Assembly: GCA_020226215.1 (NCBI GenBank)
Contig: CM035233.1
Span: forward strand, 32,386,027 to 32,450,026
DNA length: 64,000 nt
Source of the DNA: Sindora glabra
Lineage: Eukaryota; Streptophyta; Magnoliopsida; Fabales; Fabaceae
Reading direction: 5' to 3'
The position numbers were made by a program, and so were the translations under genes. Shown here piece by piece: positions 49,300 through 62,529 of the stretch (its first letter is position 1; every line of letters begins with the position of its first letter). The notes under the pieces were generated by a model. The model was not told where the DNA came from. It was given only the letters and a program-made list of their open reading frames with translations, and did no database searches.

Positions 49300-49950
49300 T
49301 CGCAACTCCGCAACTGCATTTTAGAACCTGGATTCATCCGTTAATGATGAAACTTCAATGCTACATAAATTTTGGCAAATGCTATGTCAGTCATTTTCCG
49401 AAATCAGCACCTAAAGCGTTAGTGTTTGCTATTTTCAAAATTGATTCCTCAAAAACAGAAAGCATTCATGAGCTAATCTCCACACGGCATTAAACTATCG
49501 GCATATTGTCATTAAAGTCATAGAGATCTATGCTACTGACATATTGTCATTAAAGATATCAAAATTAATCCATAATGCATAGTACGTACCAAAAAAGTTC
49601 ATTAATATAGAGGTTACTAGTTGTCTGTTTTGTGACGAAGGTGGAAGATATGGACTTCATCTCTGGCAAACTCGTTAAGGATATCGGAGGCTGCTTGTTA
49701 ACCGGAAACTGAAAGCATAACCAAGGCCTTCAGACAGAGTAATAAAGCCTTCAAACGTTATGGTTTACAAGTGCTACGGCTAGCAATTCCTTCGAACGTT
49801 GGCAACAACTCAGTTGGGCATCAAATATTTTTCTTTAAAAAAATCGGTTATCAAATTTAAGACAAAACCCGATACGAAGTTTGCCGTTTACTCATCAGAT
49901 CACTTAGTTGGGGTAACGAAGGAAAGGATTCGAAAGGGAGTTATGGGTTT
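49300..49950. other. Higher-complexity island of unknown nature
   Basis: Less AT-rich than its flanks. It has a short direct repeat, CATATTGTCATTAAAG (about 49501 and 49539), and open frames at 49266-49493 and about 49799-50008 that match nothing I recognise. Fragments such as VEDMDFISGKLVKDIGG can be read near 49647 before a stop. It might be a decayed host gene or a captured fragment. Confidence 0.25.
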
Positions 49951-50084
49951 TATTTTTTTATATGTGTTTGATTTTAAAAAAATTATCCTATTTTCTTATT
50001 TTTTTTAATAGAATTATCTCAAATGAAGAAATGACAATTTTCCCTAATTTTTCAGAAAATCGATTTTCACATTTTGAATTTTGA

Positions 50085-50445
50085 GTTTATTATATTCAAT
50101 ATAATAATAATAATTAATCACAATGATAAAAATAATATTAATAAATAATAAAAATAAAATGTTGTTAATAGTGATAAAAATATTAATTCAACAAAAATCA
50201 ATAAATATATAATAATTATAAAAATAAAAAAAATTTAATAATATAAAAATAATTAATAAAATAATATTATTTATACAACAATAATAAAAGTAAAAATAAA
50301 AATAAAAATAAAAAATAAATCAATATTAATAACTAATAATATTAATCAAATAATAATAAATATTAATAAAACATTAATAATTAATAATAAATAATAAAAT
50401 AATAATTATAATAATAGAATAATTATTTAAAAATAATTAAAAGTA
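50085..50445. repeat. Almost pure A/T tract rich in AATAAT units
   Basis: About 360 bases made almost only of A and T, with strong A-over-T bias on the plus strand and degenerate AATAATA/AAATAAAA units. Simple low-complexity DNA. Confidence 0.8.
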
Positions 50446-50732
50446 AATTATTTTTTCTATGTAATAATTATTAGTGAAGTGAATTTGGAGAGCTCAATTT
50501 TCTTTCTTATTTGAACAAAATAAAGTAAGTGATAATAAGGTATTCATTTTCTTTCCCCTAATTCATTTCCCTTTTTCTTAGTTGAATCAAATGACCCCTT
50601 ACTTATTACACCTTAAGTTATAAAAGCAATTTATGTAGCAAATTTTTTAGTCATTGATCATAAAAAAAAAATCAACTAAAGTGTTATTTTATTATATAAA
50701 ATCATTTATTCATTGGAGATTTTTGTATTTAT

Positions 50733-52310
50733 TACTACAAAATTGTAGTTTTATGATGGTTGATGACATTAGTCATAATAAAAATTGATGTTTTATATAA
50801 CTACAATGATATTTTTGAAATTATTATAACATATAAGACAATGATTTTTACATGACCAAAATTTATAATTACGTAGTGGCATTTTTTAAATTTGTAGGAA
50901 AATACAAGATAACAGTTAAATTAAAAATTGACATGTAAGATGAGTTGAAAAAATTCATCATGAAATTAATATGTCAGTTATTTATATAACTATTATTCAA
51001 AAAGCATTTGAAAGATCATTAAGAAAGGTATTTAACATTTATACATTAATTTTTTTTACAAATTGACATGTATAGGTATTCAAAAGATTCTTTAAGCAAT
51101 ACTACCATTATTTGTTTGAAAATTGTGCATGTCTTAAACATTAGTATAGAGTTAATAATTGATATCTTTGGTATTTTCAATTTATCTTTATATTTCATGT
51201 TGCCTCTCCATTTGAAAATATTTCAATCATGCCTAAACCTTCATCATTTAATTCTAGGGTTTGTTTAAGGATGAGAAAGAGGTCCTTTAACATTTCATTT
51301 AACAGTTTTTATTTCATTATAAAATTTAATTATTGTTAGGTTGTTTATTGTTATCTATATGTGTCAAATAAGATACAGATGGAACTATTTTCCTCCTTTT
51401 CACACACACATTGGCATTAGTAATGAAGATAAATACACTGCCTAATTTCATAATTTACCAATATTTGACTTAAAAAAATATTAAATTATGGTTATAAGAA
51501 TTGACACTAAGTTTGGCAATGAGATTAGAAGACCAAAGTCCTTTTTTTTCTTTTTATGTAATATTATTGTAAATTTGCATTTGTTAATTAATGATATATT
51601 AACTAAATAAAATTATAAAATAAATTTTCTTATATCAATGTCTTCTTTCTCATATTTTTATATATTCAAATTCAATATGTTGATGTTTATATCCTTATGA
51701 GAAATATATGCAAAAAGAACATGTAACTTATCACAAATTACTGATATGTAATAAAATTATAGAAATATTTTAATTAATTTCAAAACTAACTTTTTTTTCA
51801 AATTTAGAAAAATCAATGTCTTAAAACACCGTAAACATCTCATGTTATTCATGCAAATTACTAGTTTTTTCCATACTTGATCCATCTTTTAGGTAGTTTG
51901 TAAAATAGTCTTCATAATTTTTTAAAATTCAATGTGGTATATAAGACATGAAATCATACAAAATGACATTGGTTGTTAAGGATAACCATGTTATAAAAAT
52001 AAGACTGCAATTTTTATAGTACAACCAATGTGATATTTTTTAATTAGAATGATATCAGTTTAATATTGATAATGATTATCATGATAAAAATAACATCCAA
52101 TCCATGCCTTAGTTTAAAATGTATCTTTTCTCCATGTTGTTTGTTATTATAAACTAAAGCATAAAGTTATAAAAAAAATACAAAAGCATTAGTAAGAATG
52201 CAAAATATAAGACTATTCTGCTCTAGCTTTATTTGTAGACTTAAGATTCATAATACCTCAAATAAAATAAAAAAGTTTAAGAAGAAATTTTCAATAGAAA
52301 GTGCCCCAAA
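50733..52310 (+). mobile_element. CACTA element 2, left-end fragment
   Basis: Starts at a degenerate terminus TACTACAAAATTGTAG (50733), followed by TTTTATGATGGTTGATGACATT, nearly the same as the inverted end at 62529. Subterminal repeats (CTACAATGATATTTTTGAAATTAT, TATTATTCAAAAAGCATTTG) match CACTA 1. The stretch from about 51480 to 52260 aligns with 40600-41420 of CACTA 1, including ATGTTGTTTGTTATTA and the 'caaaatataagacta' block. Transposase sequence is not present, so the copy is truncated near 52310. Confidence 0.65.
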
Positions 52311-53421
52311 TAAAAATCTAGTAAGATAATCAGATAAAATTAGGGTGAATTATAAATATAGTTTAGGGGTACGTCTAACTAAAATTTTTATAGTAAAATA
52401 TATTAGGTACTAGTATGGGTTAAAAATCTAACTAAAAATCCAACACTAGTTTAGGAAAATTGTATGAAGGCTTAATAAGGAATTAGGTCTTGGAAAAGCC
52501 AAAAGCTTAAAGATTAGGTCAAAAACTAAAATAAATCATCTTAATTCATTTGGGCTAATTTAGCTCAAATTTTCTAGACTTAAATTTGATCTTACAAGTT
52601 AAAAAAAAAAAAGAATAAATAATGAGGCCCAAGAAAAGCCTAAGCTTTTAGAGAAAGCTAATAATAATTAGGTGAATAAGTGGAAAACTAAGGCAATTAT
52701 TAGCAAACTCTTCTAGATCATATATTTGAAAGATATTTATTGGATTTGAGAAGATTAACTTCTTATTTTTAATCTTAAATAGCCATGCACCATGTGCTAA
52801 TTATCACTAAATTTTTATCCAAAAAAAATATAAAAAGAAGTAGCTTACGAAGAAAGCTTTGGTTAGGGTTCTATTTAAGGCTTTTGAGATTATTTTATCA
52901 CAAAATTTTTGTTCTTTCTCATCAACCTAACTGTGACACTCCTAGGATTTTCAAGTATGGTTTTCAAGCTTCTAATAATTTCTATGAGGTTTTCTAAGTG
53001 ATTTCATTTAATTTTTGCAAGATAACCTAGGTTTCCCATTATCTTTTTCAAGTTTTATGAAAAATTTCTTTTCTAGGCTCCTAGAACTCAATTTATTTTA
53101 GTGAAGTTGCTACTCCAAGATATCTTTTGAAAGGTTAGAGAATCAAAAATTTGATATGAGTGGCAACTATCCCTTATTCCTTTTGAGTTTTCTTGTAAAA
53201 GTTAAATAATATAATGATGTACACTATTATAGATGTTAAATTGATTTGTGGTGTTATATGGTTTAGTTTTAGCATTTTATGATGTTAATATGATGATATA
53301 ATGTTGATATTTTAGTGCCAAGATTGGTAGGAAAGGTTCTACTAAGTTTTTTTTAATTGATGTCAATAGGATTATGTTGAGTTTGGAAACAAAACTTTTA
53401 AGGGATGATAATAGCATGTTT
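52311..53421. other. Unclassified, LTR-like non-coding DNA
   Basis: Contains GGTTCTATTTAAGGC, a TATA-like feature (about 52868), and TTGAGTTTTCTTGTAAAAG-type sequence. These suggest an LTR of another retroelement, but no paired LTR or terminal boundary was found. A small open frame (52785-52997) has no known domain. Confidence 0.3.
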
Positions 53422-54797
53422 TGTTAGTGTACATGCCCTAAAACTAATTATATTGGTGATTGTAATTTTGAATCATATTATTTTAATGGCAACTTCAATT
53501 ATTATATTTATATATATTATCTGCGTAATATGTTTAATTATAATAATAACCTTTGAATAATTATATTCTTAAATGTCCCTAGTCATATATCATTGTAGAT
53601 TAGGTTGCTTTGATATGTTAAGACTAGCATGTGTAATGACTTATATAGGATATTAAGTTTACACATGAGTACAAGTTAGAGAACTTGTATACTGGACTGA
53701 CTTATCCTAAGAACATTATATGGATCGTTATATGAGTGTCATGAGTGATTCTTAGTGATCATTATTAATATAGTCTTTTGACCTGAGATCACTAAGGTTT
53801 CCTATATGTGAGTTTCATATTTTGATACTATTCTATATCACTTATGATTGAGTGAATGCAAGGGTAGTTATTGGATATGTCACATATCATGCGGAGGGAT
53901 TTATATGATCAAGATGTAATTTATCCCTCCTATATAACAGGAGCAACATCTATGGGCCCCTTGATTAAGTAAAACTGAAAAAATACATGGCCATACTCAG
54001 ATGAATTGACATAGGATGTCAATTATATTTGCTTTAGTTAGCTTACTTAGGGATCAAGAAACCTCAAGATTAGGCTATACGGGAATGACACGGTTCATAT
54101 CTCATGCTCAATCTAGATGTTTAGAACAAAAGGACATAGATAATGATCACGTGTAAATGTTTAGTCAAATCACCAGCTTTCTCATTACTTGGGTAACAAT
54201 GATGTTTTGCTAGACACCGATCATTGTTTATGATCATTAATATGATTAATGATTATTACTAAGGTAATGAAAGCCTGTAGGATCACACACTTGGAGCTTA
54301 GTGAATTTGGAATTAATGGACTAAATTATTTAGGCCTAATATTTAGGAATTCATGTTATAATTATAAAGCTCAATAGTAAGCCTATAATTGTACATGGAA
54401 TAAAGCCCAAATAGGTTAGGATTTTCTATGCACCTATTTAAATAGGCTTGTTAGGTAATAATAGTTGATTCATGATTATTCACGCATCCCAAGCATAGAA
54501 AAATTCTAGCACCTCTCCTTGATCAAAACCCTTGAAGAGGTGTAGCTAGCACTATGAGGCAAAGGAGAACAATTCCAACCAATGTTCGTGTGGACGTTCA
54601 TCGGTGATTCGCAGGTTCGTGTGGATACCTCAGAGTTTTCGGCTCAAAAGGAAGCTGAAGAGGTGATCAATGATCGAGTTCTAGAGTCATCATCAAAGGT
54701 ATTGAATGAATCCTACATTCTAATTTAATGTTTTACATGGATCCATTGGTTGGGATCGATTTATCTTGCTGTGCTTGTATGGCTCCTAATCCCAACA
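53422..54797 (+). repeat. Solo LTR of copia family B
   Basis: Starts TGTTAGTGTACATGCCC and ends ATCCCAACA, 1376 bp, with a perfect 5-bp target duplication tgttt (53417-53421 and 54798-54802). It aligns with the family-B LTR at 30776-32181 along its length, including the CCTATTTAAATAGGCTT promoter-like palindrome (about 54433). No internal domain remains. Confidence 0.92.
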
Positions 54798-54802
54798 TGT
54801 TT

Positions 54803-57800
54803 CTTATTACTCTTTGGAATCAAAGGTTAAGAATTGTTAAAATTTCAATCTTTAGTATTCTAATGTTACCAATAGCGTTAAGATAAGTTTGTAAATAATT
54901 GGAAAGTTTTGAAAAATTTTAGAAATATGAAAAGATAATTTTTATGGACCTTAATTACAAGAGTTCAAAACAAAATTCTAGATTTTGTGTTCTAAAGTTT
55001 GGTATTGTTTGTGTAATAACTTTGATTGAGAAATTTTCAATTAATTGATGTTCTTTGGCTATTAATAAGTTATGAGATTGCATAAAAATTTGATGCAAAT
55101 TAGAATTGATTTGGATGCTAAGAAAGCTCCTTTAGTATAATAACTCCAAAACTATCTAATTTTAGCAATCTTATGTATTTGGTTCTATATGAATAGTACC
55201 AGCATGATATTTTTGTAAAATAATTGAAGTTTTCTATTATTTAATGATATTTTACAAAAAATTGGTGATATTAGAAGTGATTGAAATGTTAAAAAGGGGT
55301 TTTTTATTTCAACTCCTCATGTGCTGCCTTATTTTGAAATTGTATTTTTAGTACTATGTGAATAGTACCTATGAATGAGAAAATTGTAAAATAATTAATA
55401 TTTGATGCATAGTAATATGTTAAAGACATTAGATTAAATTTTGATGAAAATTTGAATTAATTTGGGAGGCTCAAAAGCATAAAAGCATAGGAGTATTTAT
55501 ACTACCTAGCAAACTAAATCTTGATATTTCTTGTTGAGATATGTTACAAAAGTTTATAACTTAGTTGATGATGTTTGAGCTATATTGGATAGTTATTCAA
55601 GAGAACTAAGTACTCTCACTACCTTGAATAGAAAGGTTGTATATTAACTTTGGATATAATGATATGTGATGATGAAAGTAGTTGAATATATAAGAATGGA
55701 AAATTTTGTTAACAAAACTCTTATGACACAGTTGGTATTTTAACCATAGCCAATAAAATAAGTAATTGATGCATACAATCAGAATTTTACCATTACTTAT
55801 CATGAATATGATTTGTAGGGTGAGATATGCATCCTTTGCAAAGAAAGAGAGACATACCAAAGGTTGGAGGGATAAAATTGGTATCTTTATGCCTAGGGTG
55901 ATAGGAGGAAAGTAGCCATTCACTCAGTATTTCAATACTCACACTCTTTCTATTGTATTTTAATTGGACATATAGAACATGGCCACAAGAATGACTAAAC
56001 CTTCCTTTTACCCTAGAGAACCTTCCAAATAATATTTTGCTATAGACTTTAAATGCCTATAACAGGTCCTCGAATAGATTACACTATAAACATTAAAAAG
56101 ATAAATTTTGAGTTTAACCTTTTCTTAGTTAATCCCATTCAATAAACCCATTCACTAAAAGGCATAGTTAGTGACTTACATGTTGCAATGCACCAAAATT
56201 ATATTAATGCTAGTTTACTAAACATAATGTAGTATAATAAGACAAACCATGTCATACCTTTGTGATCACTTGAATTATCTTCTCTAGATTGAATCACTAA
56301 CAATGTTTACATAATTTTTTTAATTATTTATGCAAGAAAAACAAAAGAAATATATTAAACAAATGCAAACACCAACAAAAAATAATGTAGAATACATCAT
56401 TATGTAGCAATGGAATATAAAATTATGCAAAATGCAGAATTAGGGGGTTTATGAATTGAAATTGAATTAAACATATTAAGTAAAATAAAACATAAAGTAA
56501 ATAGCAAATAAGAAAATTAATATGATAAACAATCAATTTAAATGAATTGAGAGTTTTAGTTTGGATTAATCATAAATTAATTAAAATTTAACTTTTTTTA
56601 ATTAATTCTTCAACCTTGAATTATTCAAAATCCTTACAATAATTCTTGAATCCTACACTATATTGCCATCTAGGATTTGATTAATTAAGATTAGTTGAAT
56701 TAAGCAACCATTATAATCCCTAATTAGATCAAAATTGACTTAAATATAGAATTTGATTGATTTGAAAAATTAAATTAGAAACTTACAAATCAATCCCTTT
56801 ACTCTCTACCCTTATATGCAAAATCATGATTTACCAATCATAATTCAACATTAAAATAGCAAGATATTAGAAATCACAAGGATAAGCACCAATTGTACCA
56901 AATCAATATCTAACATAAGTAATTTGAAGAAATAAACATAATTAATTAAGGAAAAAAACTTAATTAAAGAAAGTTAACATTACAAATTATGGTCTTATAA
57001 TCCAATAGAAGAGAGTGTCAAACTTCTTAAGTTAGCTTCAAAATTAGCCTTCCAATGGTTAGAGAACATAAAAACTAAAAGAAGAAGAGAAAAATTATTT
57101 GGTAAATACGTAAAAGTCTCTTGTTTCTAATTAGTTTTCTTCCTTTATTTGACCTAATTAACCTAAAACCTTATTAGATCTAGATTATATGTCTCTTAGG
57201 ATTACAATAATAAAGCCTTCCTAATTTTTAGAAGTCTAGACCTATTTTTTATGAGGCAATTAATTCTAATAATTACAATAATGAATTTCTACAAGTTTAA
57301 CTTTTAACTAATATAAGACCATTAAAATAATGTAATTTAAGTAATCCATAAACAACCTAGGTCTTCTAGAGATTAAGGCATTAGTTCCATGTTAATTTAA
57401 CCTTTGTAACTCCAGATATGGCCTAAAAACTAAAATTAGCTTAGTTAACATAGAAACAGAACTTTAGCTATTTAGCTAAATAAGGGCTTAAAGGAGTCCA
57501 AGTTAGGTTTTGATCAAAATACCAAAGTTGTAGATCTTTTTTTATCTAATGATATATAAATGGCCTTAATCCAACATTTGTAGCCCAAAATATAATTAAA
57601 AAGCAAAAACAATGTCAAAATCTAGTATTAACTGAATAAATTTAAAATATTATAAAATTAACCCTAAATTATAAAATAAAGTTAATTTTATGAAATTAAG
57701 TATGTGTAACTCACTAAAAGACATGAAATAGGAAGAAATAATATAATAAATATTTTTTTATCAGCTAAGTAATTTTAGCTCAATCAATATGCCAACTTCT

Positions 57801-58250
57801 CCTTCTTCCTTATCTATAGAATCAGATTCTAAGAAAAACAATGAATGGGAAAAAATTGGTCCTATAGAGGTTTTACCTTTTAATAGTGCTTATATATAAA
57901 TCTATGTTGTCAAACTTTTGTACTATTGTATAAATATCTTTTAGTATATGTAAATTATATTTTGAATTTTCTTATGCATATGCAAGTAGTATTATTTTTT
58001 TGTAAATACTTATTATATGTTGAGTAAAGTTAAGAAATTAAATGAGTCAAAAGTATTTTAAAAGCTTGTAAACATATTTGATTAGTGTATTAATATTAGT
58101 TAAGTGTCTTTACACTAATCACAGTATTTGAGAATCAGACTATAACAGGATTTATCCAACACAAAGCTCTGTCTTATGAACTCCAACTAAATCACAAACA
58201 TTACTATAGAATAGTTGATAGATATCAAGTGTTTAAGGGATTATATATTA
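54803..58250. other. AT-rich non-coding DNA, probably old retroelement remains
   Basis: No protein domain is recognised on either strand. 54830-55600 reads like untranslated LTR sequence and may continue the unit interrupted by the solo LTR. The minus-strand open frame at 55606-55923 has no known motif. 55930-57800 is low-complexity sequence without a boundary I can define. Confidence 0.35.
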
Positions 58251-58360
58251 GAAACCAACTGACATGTAATTGACCATTGTTGTATATGTGGTTTCAATGT
58301 TAGTATGTAAGCTTTCATGAAATAGAACAATAACATTAGTTTTTATTCTATGAAAATTAA

Positions 58361-58397
58361 CGTCATTTATGTTTTTAACGTCATTTATGTTTTTATA
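58361..58397. repeat. Short tandem duplication
   Basis: Two adjacent copies of an 18-bp unit, AACGTCATTTATGTTTTT. Confidence 0.85.
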
Positions 58398-59610
58398 ATC
58401 TTGGGAAAGAACATTAAATGTAATTTGCTTTCTAAAAACTAATGTCTAATAACTAGAATACTAGGTTAGTTCATTTAAATAATTAGCATTGTATGTCCAC
58501 TTAACCTATCTATCTAAATCACAAACCCTAGTTCCTCACTACTTCATCCGAACCCTAGCTCCATCCTTGTGCCCCAACCTCTGGTTCATTACTCCCTCAT
58601 CCTCCCTATTTCTTTTGTATTCTTAACTAAAGATAGAGTGTTAATATTTCCTATTATTTTAGAGAATCCAAATTTAAATAATTTTAAAAAATAAATTGAT
58701 AATAAAAGATTGAAAATAGTAAAAAGTTGTATGCAGTACTATAATAAAAGATGAGTGGTCCGCTAAATCTTTCTTGATACACATAGCTTAATATGCGAGG
58801 TTTACATTCCTTAAAAAAACCTTTTAAATACAATACTTGTTGATGCAATAAGCATTCATAAAAATTGATGCTTTACATATTTTCATATGAAAACATAGTA
58901 AGTAATATGAAATAATGACAAAGAAGATGAATGAGATCTAATTCCTTACCTATGCAAACCTATAAACGTTACATCAAAATGATAAGCAATAAAATAAGAT
59001 TGAATAGAAAACTAAAAACTTAATTGTAAAAACAAACACAAAAAAAAAAAAATCTTCACAATTATATTTTACGCTTTTCTATTAAGTGCTAAATCTCACA
59101 TATTTAGTGCATAAGATAAATAAGCTTTAATTCTACAAAGTAATTAGTAATTAAAAATATAAAATCAAAAAGAGTCATTTTAAGTTTAGAAAGAGAGCAT
59201 AGCTTATTGGATAGATAATTACTTTAAAATTAGAAAAGCTTTGAGATAAAATTTGTAAATGATACTATACTTCACTCTTTTTATTTTCAACTTGAACCTA
59301 AGCTTTAACCTTTTAATTTTCAATTCACTTATGTAGCCCAAGTTTCCATAGTCAATTTTTGCAATGAACTAACATCAAAATTTAATATTAGATGTCAGTC
59401 TTATGAAAATACTACCATCTTTAATGCAATGACATTATCTTATTAAGTAATGTTCAATGTCATTTACTACACAAAAACTAATGCCTTAATATATGGATAT
59501 CTTTTAATAAAAAAAGGAGTTTTCTTTTCTTTTAGGCAACATTTTTCATAATCATTTTAGAACAATTCTAGAGACTTTCCAAAATTATTCTAGAACAACT
59601 AGATACAATA

Positions 59611-59613
<3 letters not shown>

Positions 59614-59643
<30 letters not shown>
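59614..59643. repeat. (AT)n microsatellite
   Basis: About fourteen uninterrupted AT dinucleotides. Confidence 0.9.
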
Positions 59644-59648
<5 letters not shown>

Positions 59649-59702
59649 TTAATTCAATTACTCACATCATATGCAGTAAAATATACAATTTCTAGTTTAT
59701 AT

Positions 59703-59705
<3 letters not shown>

Positions 59706-59741
<36 letters not shown>
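59706..59741. repeat. (AT)n microsatellite
   Basis: About eighteen uninterrupted TA dinucleotides, roughly 60 bp from a similar tract. Confidence 0.9.
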
Positions 59742-59747
<6 letters not shown>

Positions 59748-61048
59748 TATATACTATATATACAAGCAAGAATATTATATATCTTAAGTTCTTTAAAGAA
59801 CACCAATATCATTTTGTGAATTAAAATTTTTTATTTATTTTTATCTAAGTTACTATGAGTAAATTAGCAGCATTAAAATTCTTTTTTGTATTATAACATT
59901 TTTCTTATACAATAAAATGTACACAATAACAAATTGAATGGAAATGAAACATATAAGAAAAAAGATAATCTATTATGAAAATTGATTCTATAATTTTATT
60001 TATTTTTGTATCAATACATGAATAAATGCAAAAAAAATTATTATTTGTAATGAATAATAGACTTTTCATTTATAATAAACATATATAACATTCCTACACA
60101 AATTAATAGAAAAAGTGGTTATCCTTTTTTTATAATTCCTTTATATTGCTTGATTACTTCATTTACTATGAGCCACTAATTATCCCTATTTTTCAATCCG
60201 AGGACATACTAGCTACTTGCTTTATGTACTATCTCAAATTTAGTAATAAATATCTTATATGTGTCATGCCAATTAGTACAATACGCTGTCAAGATATTAT
60301 TTTGAAATATCTTAAAGTTTCATGCATTGATATAGAATATGGTGGTATAAAAATTATGAATTACATTAACATTACGAAGCATCAAAACTCATATTTTTTT
60401 ATAAACCATGTCTCATAAAAGTTTAAGTTTTGATGGTTTGTAATCTTATTGTAACTCACAATCTCTGCACAACTATATTTTACATTTATACATGAAAAAA
60501 ATTCTATAACAATAGCCCAACAACAAATAGTACTAATTAGTAGAGCATATATAGGAATTATTTTACCAAGTTTAAGATAGTACATAAAGCAAGTAGCATG
60601 TCTCCAATCTTACATTAAAGCATAGTGATAGTTAAAGGCAAATACCAAATGAAAAAATTAAACACTTTATTGGACACAATTTATGGAATAAAGCACTTCC
60701 AAAGCTTTTTTTTTTAATGGAAGGAGAACTATCTATAAATCGTTGATTTGTTTCAAATAGGTAGGGAAACTCCCTATTTAGAAGCCAATAGCAAAATAAT
60801 TAAATGTTGATTATTAGTTTAAAATCAACATTATAATTCTACCATTACAATGATTTAAGACATTGTTGAAGTGCTAAAATGACGTATAAACTTTTAACAA
60901 ATTATTACAATGATTGAAAAGGACTTATAAATAGACATTGTAATTTTAAGTTGATGAACTATCATGATAATTGGAATAAACTTAAACAATGATTATGAAC
61001 GTTGTAAATTCCTTTATTAATTCCATTAATGAAGTCATCTTCAATTTT

Positions 61049-61318
61049 GTTCATTTAGATTTCTTTAGTTTCATTCATTTAAACTTATTTAATTTCATTC
61101 ATTTTAACTTCTTCATAAATTTATTCATTTAAACATCTTTAATTTCATTTATTTAAACTTACTTGTAAATAATATTTATTTAGATTTCCTCAGATTATAA
61201 GGAAATAACATTATATTTTATGTTAATTAATTTTTCATTTAAGCTTATTCATATATAATATTTATTTAGATTTCCTCATATTACAAGGAAATAACATTAT
61301 ATTTTATGTTGATTAATC
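61049..61318. repeat. Compound tandem repeats (about 25 bp and 86 bp)
   Basis: The first part (about 61049-61165) has four degenerate copies of a TTTCATTCATTTAAACTT-type unit of 23-28 bp. It leads into two copies of an 86-bp unit (about 61147-61232 and 61233-61318). Each 86-bp copy contains TTTATTTAGATTTCCTCA and AAGGAAATAACATTATATTT. Confidence 0.8.
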
Positions 61319-62529
61319 TCTAGAATTAACATTTTTATGTTTACCATTTCTTCAATAAATGCTTTTTGATTATTGTAAATTTTTGTTATGTAAAAAATTG
61401 AATATGAATAAAAAGTTACTTTTGAACCAATTTAACACAGAATGTTATATTTGTTTCACCATGTGTAATCTAAATGCCTATAGTTTAATTTTAAGTAAAA
61501 ATAACATACAGATGAATAAAAATAAAAAATTTCATAAATTTAAAAAATTTTAATTATAATTACTCTAGTCATAATGAAAGTACACATAGATAAGTAAAAA
61601 GAAATAATATCTCTACAAATTTATATAAGATAACTATACTAAATCATTAATAAATAAAAATTACATGTCTACATCTGAATACAAAAGAAATAACAAGAAA
61701 ATTGGTATGTATCAAAATCTTTATTCTTGATGCAAATTGTAGTATTGTTACTTAAATTTCTCCTGTTTGTATAGTCCATTAGGAAATAAGATAATATATA
61801 ATAGAATAGAACTGAAGGCTAATGTTATCCCATTATACACTTTTTTGATGAAAAAAGAGTAAGACTTTAATAGCTCTTGCATTCTACTTTTATTTTATGA
61901 AAAATAAAAGAGTATACAATGGGAGAGAAATAAAAGTTAAGATTTTTCCATTGTACACTCTCTAGATGAAAGTGGAGTGAGAGATTAGTAGTACTATTAT
62001 ATATCAAACTTATCATCAGTAACATTATATATCAAAATTATCATACTCAAAAAACATATTAGAGAAATGTTAAAAGAGTTCATATGAAAAGATAAAGGTA
62101 GAATAAAGATTTATAAGAAACAAATAGACATTAATTATTAAACAAAATTGATGTCAAATGATTCCACATTTTCCAATGCAATTCTTCAAATAACTTTCAA
62201 ATGATGGATATTAACTAGGATTGATATCTTATACTTTTATTATTTCCAATGATACTTTTGAAATGCCTTTTAGATGACAGTTGCTAATTAAAATTGATGT
62301 CCTATGATTTTATAATTTCCAATAAGGTTTTCAAAATGAATTTTAAATGATAGTTGTGTATAAAATTGATGTTGTAAGTTTTCATGCAATGTATAGATGT
62401 TAATTATTTTTTATCTATCATTTTAAGTTTTTATATAATTTCAAAAATGCTATTGCATCAAAATAAATGTTAATTTTGATATAAATCAATGTCTATCGAC
62501 CATCATAATGCATCAATTTTATACTAGTG

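Larger units (their letters stand above)
58251..62529 (-). mobile_element. CACTA-type non-autonomous sequence ending at 62529
   Basis: The right end, read on the minus strand from 62529, is CACTAGTATAAAATTGATGC. It is very like the CACTA 1 terminus (CACTACTATAAAAATGAG), and subterminal repeats follow inwards. Immediately right of 62529 the sequence aligns with the interior of CACTA 1 (41458 onwards), so this end appears inserted into CACTA 3. The left boundary is not resolved; candidate subterminal repeats occur at 58260-58450, 59340-59480 and 60810-61010. No transposase is seen in the interval. The start coordinate given is only a guess. Confidence 0.4.

Noticed and set aside
60146..60585. 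Overlapping plus- and minus-strand frames of 90 and 67 residues
   Set aside because: They arise because the two flanks are inverted relative to each other (ATGTACTATCTCAAATTTAG and its reverse-complement-like partner near 60565). No known domain is present.
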